The notes under the pieces are model-generated. The model was not told where the DNA came from. It searched no databases and saw only the letters and a program-made list of their open reading frames with translations. The position numbers and the translations under genes were made by a program. This document shows, piece by piece, positions 7,301 through 8,494 of a stretch of 8,494 nucleotides of DNA (positions within the stretch are counted from its first letter, which is position 1; each line of letters begins with the position of its first letter). This stretch comes from CAYVMN01 sp964452575 (GTDB taxonomy: Bacteria > Desulfobacterota > DSM-4660 > Desulfatiglandales > Desulfatiglandaceae): contig CAYVMN010000191.1 in NCBI GenBank assembly GCA_964452575.1, positions 1 to 8,494 on the forward strand, given 5' to 3'.

Positions 7301-7637
7301 TCAGGATAAGGTGATGCACCTTTCTGGTTCTTCCGTCTTTCTTGTATATACAGCTTATTTCACCCGAGAGAAGGAACCGGGTGGGGGCAACGCAGGAACG
7401 GGGCACCTCTGAGTTTACTACCTTTTGTAGGTCAGGTCTTAACCGGTAGAGGCCACCTTCTGTCTCGATCAGTTTGTCTTTTAGCTCTGAGAGCCAGCCA
7501 GGGTGGGTAAAGTCCCCGCTCCCAATGACGGTGATTCCCTTTTTCTGTGCCCAAATAGAGAGGTGTTCAGGATCCAGGTCCCTGGAGGTGGCCCTCGAAA
7601 ACCGGGAGTGGATATGGAGATCAGCTATAAATTTCAT
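4389..7637 (-). CDS. EndoQ-like PHP nuclease fused to a UvrD/Rep-type SF1 helicase
   Basis: The gene encodes 1082 residues in two halves. Residues 1-410 match the endonuclease Q layout. PHP-type metal ligands are visible in DLHIHSRFS (6-14), SGDFTHPGW (40-48), SGEISCIY (91-98), PAHIWTPWFSLFG (162-174) and NSDAHSPGRIG (221-231). A zinc-binding module follows with Cys277, His282 and CPEC (293-296), leading into GRPLTIGVLHRVYELSDR (297-314). EndoQ nicks DNA 5' of uracil, hypoxanthine, xanthine or abasic sites. A Pro/Ser/Lys linker (411-460) joins it to an SF1A helicase: LNTEQRSAV (466-474), Walker A GPGTGKT (486-492), TFTRKAAREM (517-526), DEYQDT (685-690), GDPDQAIYGFRG (713-724), LIRNYRST (745-752), TLHAAKGLEW (978-987) and YVGMTRAR (1018-1025). 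The protein ends QLDLFSA, a sliding-clamp binding peptide. The ATG at 7637 is chosen because the PHP core begins at once. The helicase half is a little short between motifs IV and V, so its 2B subdomain may be reduced. DNA repair is the likely role. Confidence 0.9.
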   Translation of the reverse strand: MKFIADLHIHSRFSRATSRDLDPEHLSIWAQKKGITVIGSGDFTHPGWLSELKDKLIETEGGLYRLRPDLQKVVNSEVPRSCVAPTRFLLSGEISCIYKKDGRTRKVHHLILMPSMASVVRFNERLGRIGNIASDGRPILGLDSRELLEIVLEVTETGFLIPAHIWTPWFSLFGSKSGFDGVEECFGDLTGHIHALETGLSSDPPMNRLLSALDPYFLVSNSDAHSPGRIGREANIFDTGLDYNAIIQAMTTGHGFIGTIEFFPEEGKYHLDGHRKCQIRFHPSETAEHNGLCPECGRPLTIGVLHRVYELSDRERPRLSKDFFSLIPMVEVLSEVLDIGTSAKKVIEFYDRLLRGLGPELRILLDISLDEIRAAGGPLLAEAVDRMRRSQVIREEGYDGEFGKIRLFNVSERQSISGQKALFASLPPASPSLEKAGHHQKRFLEKEKPSVLEKPPSSEDPILDQLNTEQRSAVLHRGGNLLIVAGPGTGKTMTLTRRIAHLIRTGMAEPGQILAVTFTRKAAREMNQRITSLLLGHKRPAPLSRPPASAGTPCEVTVATFHSFCMHTLRRCGRAIGLPPDFTLCSEWDSENVAVEILAEFGVSRRSLVEFLRCLSKLKSESVLGPGERPIDNQFLHLCHEYQQRLRGIGILDLEDLEVEALRLIRDYPEACAEYCQGFKWIFVDEYQDTNRIQVELLKALYRIAEGDICAIGDPDQAIYGFRGADVGNFHRFAEDFPVAEEITLIRNYRSTRSILDCSAALMGKPRPLECETEGGGPISLAPCRTDSEEAEMIVEQVERAIGGTSYFSLDTGRVASHEGDHSLGFGDIAVLYRLNSQGAVLEEALDRAGIPFVRAGEIPLVARYPVNILWRFFQTLRYHDNPYYQRQYDRLLSDFGIRRGEKIPAFEGVGSVADLLDKAMEFHDLEAQSDESREALVRLRQWAIDFEGDVETFLDSLSLERGIDHEVLRGDRVALMTLHAAKGLEWPVVFIVGCEDRLMPCSLFGGHDEDEERRLLYVGMTRARSQLILSHVSSRLLTGRILEMGVSPFLKAIPRALLRPLERAARRPKGRAHRQLDLFSA
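4398..4412 (-). other. C-terminal sliding-clamp (DnaN) binding peptide QLDLF
   Basis: Codons 1076-1080 of the PHP-helicase protein spell QLDLF, followed only by Ser-Ala and the stop. This fits the QL(S/D)LF consensus by which bacterial polymerases and repair proteins bind the beta clamp, and a position at the extreme C-terminus after a basic, flexible tail is typical. It is a motif match, not proof of binding. The codon for the Phe shares bases with the stop codon of the convergent formyltransferase gene. Confidence 0.65.
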
Positions 7638-7639
7638 GT

Positions 7640-7644
7640 CTCCT
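7640..7644 (-). promoter_or_regulatory. ribosome binding site deciding the start at 7637
   Basis: On the minus strand AGGAG is followed by AC and then the ATG at 7637. The spacing is short, but this is the only purine-rich site near any candidate start. The open frame extends upstream to a TTG at 7673, which has no such site and would add 12 residues ahead of the conserved MKFIADLHIH. Confidence 0.5.
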
Positions 7645-7775
7645 AACAAACTATATGCAAAGAGGCATGTCAACCTCGGACAGGGGTGAGTAAATGAAAA
7701 AGAGAGCTTAACGTCCGGTTGGTCACCAAAGTGGATTGAAAACAGGTCCGAATGGGCTATGGATACCGCAAAGGC

Positions 7776-7804
7776 AGAAAAAGGAGGGCAGGTCTCCCTC
7801 CTTT
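7776..7804 (-). terminator. rho-independent terminator of fhs
   Basis: The bases AAAGGAGGG (7780-7788) and CCCTCCTTT (7796-7804) form a perfect 9-bp stem around a 7-base loop. Read on the minus strand, the hairpin runs directly into a T tract (five T from 7782 down to 7778, then CTGC), 32 bases after the fhs stop. The plus-strand reading has only three T followed by CTC, so the terminator serves fhs. It separates fhs from the PHP-helicase gene, which must then have its own promoter between about 7640 and 7775. No convincing one was found there. Confidence 0.8.
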
Positions 7805-7836
7805 CTCTGTTGCGTCCTATTTCAGGCCGATTTCTC

Positions 7837-8494
7837 TTAAAACAACCCTGTCACTTTTCCGGTAGCGGTATCCACATCTACCCTCCTGAAGGCGGGGTTG
7901 GAGCTGGTACCCGGCATCAGGCTGATTGCACCGGCGCAGGGACAGAGGAACTTTGCCCCTGAATAGATCAGGACGTCACGTATTGGCAGGAGCCAACCCT
8001 TTGGCACCCCTTTGAGGGCCGGATCATGGGTCAGGCTGAGGTGGGTCTTCACCATCATGGTGGCGTATTCATCATACTTGGAATCACCCTCAAGCATCTT
8101 GGCCTTGGCCTCGGCCTCGGGTGTCCAGGAGACCCCGTCGGCCCCGTACACCTCTTTCGCGATCTTGTCCACCCTGGCGCGGAGTTTCATTTCAAGGGGA
8201 TAAAGAAATTCAAAATTGCTTTCGTCTTTGCATGCCTCGACGACTGCGTCGGCGAGCTCCAAGGCCCCATCGCCCCCGTTTGCCCAGTGAGTAGATTCGG
8301 CGCAGCGTGCCCCGGCCTCCTCGACCGCCTTTCTGGCCATTCGGACTTCTGCATCGGTATCCGTATGGAAGCGGTTGATGCAGACCACCGGGTTTATGCC
8401 AGAGCGCTTGACAATGCCAATGTTGTGGACCAGGTTAGGTATACCTTTTTCAAGGAGCTCCAGGTTTTCCTTGGTATATGCAGGGTTAAGGGGT
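7837..8494 (-). CDS. fhs: formate-tetrahydrofolate ligase, C-terminal part (partial)
   Basis: The last 218 codons are visible; the 5' end runs off the right edge of the window. The enzyme joins formate to THF with ATP to give 10-formyl-THF, for purine synthesis and, in many anaerobes, the methyl branch of the Wood-Ljungdahl pathway. Family marks are ENLELLEKGIPNLVHNI (10-26 of the visible part), VVCINRFHTDTDAEV (36-50), HWANGGDGALELADAV (69-84), VKTHLSLTHDPALKGVPKGW (148-167) and the ending GKVTGLF. The C-terminal KTHLSLTHDP and LPIRDVLI segments look more like the synthetase domain of eukaryotic C1-THF synthase than like clostridial Fhs. A Cys-Pro-Cys (184-186) and MPGTSSNPAFRRVDVD (193-208) are distinctive. 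A strong terminator follows. The reference length for the family is about 560-600 residues, so more than half of the protein is not visible. Confidence 0.93.
   Translation of the reverse strand, partial: PLNPAYTKENLELLEKGIPNLVHNIGIVKRSGINPVVCINRFHTDTDAEVRMARKAVEEAGARCAESTHWANGGDGALELADAVVEACKDESNFEFLYPLEMKLRARVDKIAKEVYGADGVSWTPEAEAKAKMLEGDSKYDEYATMMVKTHLSLTHDPALKGVPKGWLLPIRDVLIYSGAKFLCPCAGAISLMPGTSSNPAFRRVDVDTATGKVTGLF

Noticed and set aside
6408..7637. PHP domain as histidinol-phosphatase or PolX-type polymerase exonuclease
   Set aside because: The zinc module with CPEC and the GRPLTIGVLHRV stretch fit the EndoQ layout, and no polymerase or histidine-pathway partner is present.
7635..7673. 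Longer start (TTG at 7673) adding 12 residues to the PHP-helicase protein
   Set aside because: It has no ribosome binding site, while the ATG at 7637 has AGGAG just before it and begins directly at the PHP core strand.
7650..7673. Minus-strand TTGACA (7673-7668) and TATAGT (7655-7650) as a promoter for the PHP-helicase gene
   Set aside because: Each hexamer matches well, but they are only 12 bp apart, too close for sigma-70, and the transcript would start on the ribosome binding site.
4429..7689. Numerous plus-strand open frames opposite the PHP-helicase gene (for example 5445-5846 and 7056-7412)
   Set aside because: They are shadows of a long coding frame with intact motifs; none has a convincing ribosome site or recognisable product.
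7719..7729. Inverted repeat TTGGT-C-ACCAA between fhs and the PHP-helicase gene, as an operator
   Set aside because: Five-base arms occur often by chance and no regulator or promoter can be tied to it.

Overview
The window looks like chromosomal DNA of an anaerobic bacterium, most likely a Desulfobacterota (delta-proteobacterial) sulfate reducer or syntroph. This is inferred from protein style: a FolE2-type GTP cyclohydrolase, a formyltransferase-only PurH, a formate-THF ligase and an EndoQ-like PHP/UvrD fusion all remind me of that group. No rRNA or other marker gene is present, so the assignment is an inference. I see no tRNA, rRNA, CRISPR array, insertion sequence, integrase or phage gene.

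Layout. Bases 1-69 hold the last 22 codons of an unidentified plus-strand gene, whose stop lies inside four tandem GCTAANN heptamers (51-78). A non-coding stretch follows, with an extended -10 promoter (about 174-182). It leads into a compact plus-strand set: a two-helix membrane protein (215-919), a 60-residue acidic protein (940-1122) and a TGS-domain GTPase (1138-2124). A well-formed TTGACA/TATAGT promoter (2145-2172) then precedes folE2 (2207-2992). Next comes a stand-alone AICAR formyltransferase (3086-4399), perhaps coupled to a tiny ORF in between. On the minus strand, a 1082-residue protein (4389-7637) runs tail-to-tail into the formyltransferase gene with an 11-bp overlap. Upstream of it is the 3' part of fhs (7837-8494, minus), followed by a clear rho-independent terminator (7776-7804).

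How the genes fit together. Three genes touch folate/one-carbon metabolism. FolE2 starts pterin synthesis for folate, Fhs charges THF with formate to give 10-formyl-THF, and the formyltransferase spends 10-formyl-THF in the penultimate step of IMP synthesis. The GTPase set appears to be a separate transcription unit of unknown role.

The most interesting object is the large minus-strand gene. Its N-terminal 400 residues have the layout of endonuclease Q, the nuclease that nicks DNA 5' of deaminated bases: a PHP metal site followed by a Cys/His zinc module. Its C-terminal 620 residues are a complete-looking UvrD/Rep/PcrA-type SF1A helicase. The polypeptide ends in QLDLF-SA, which matches the consensus peptide that binds the bacterial sliding clamp. 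This reads as a one-polypeptide incision-plus-unwinding repair machine tethered to the clamp. That role is inferred from domains and motifs only.
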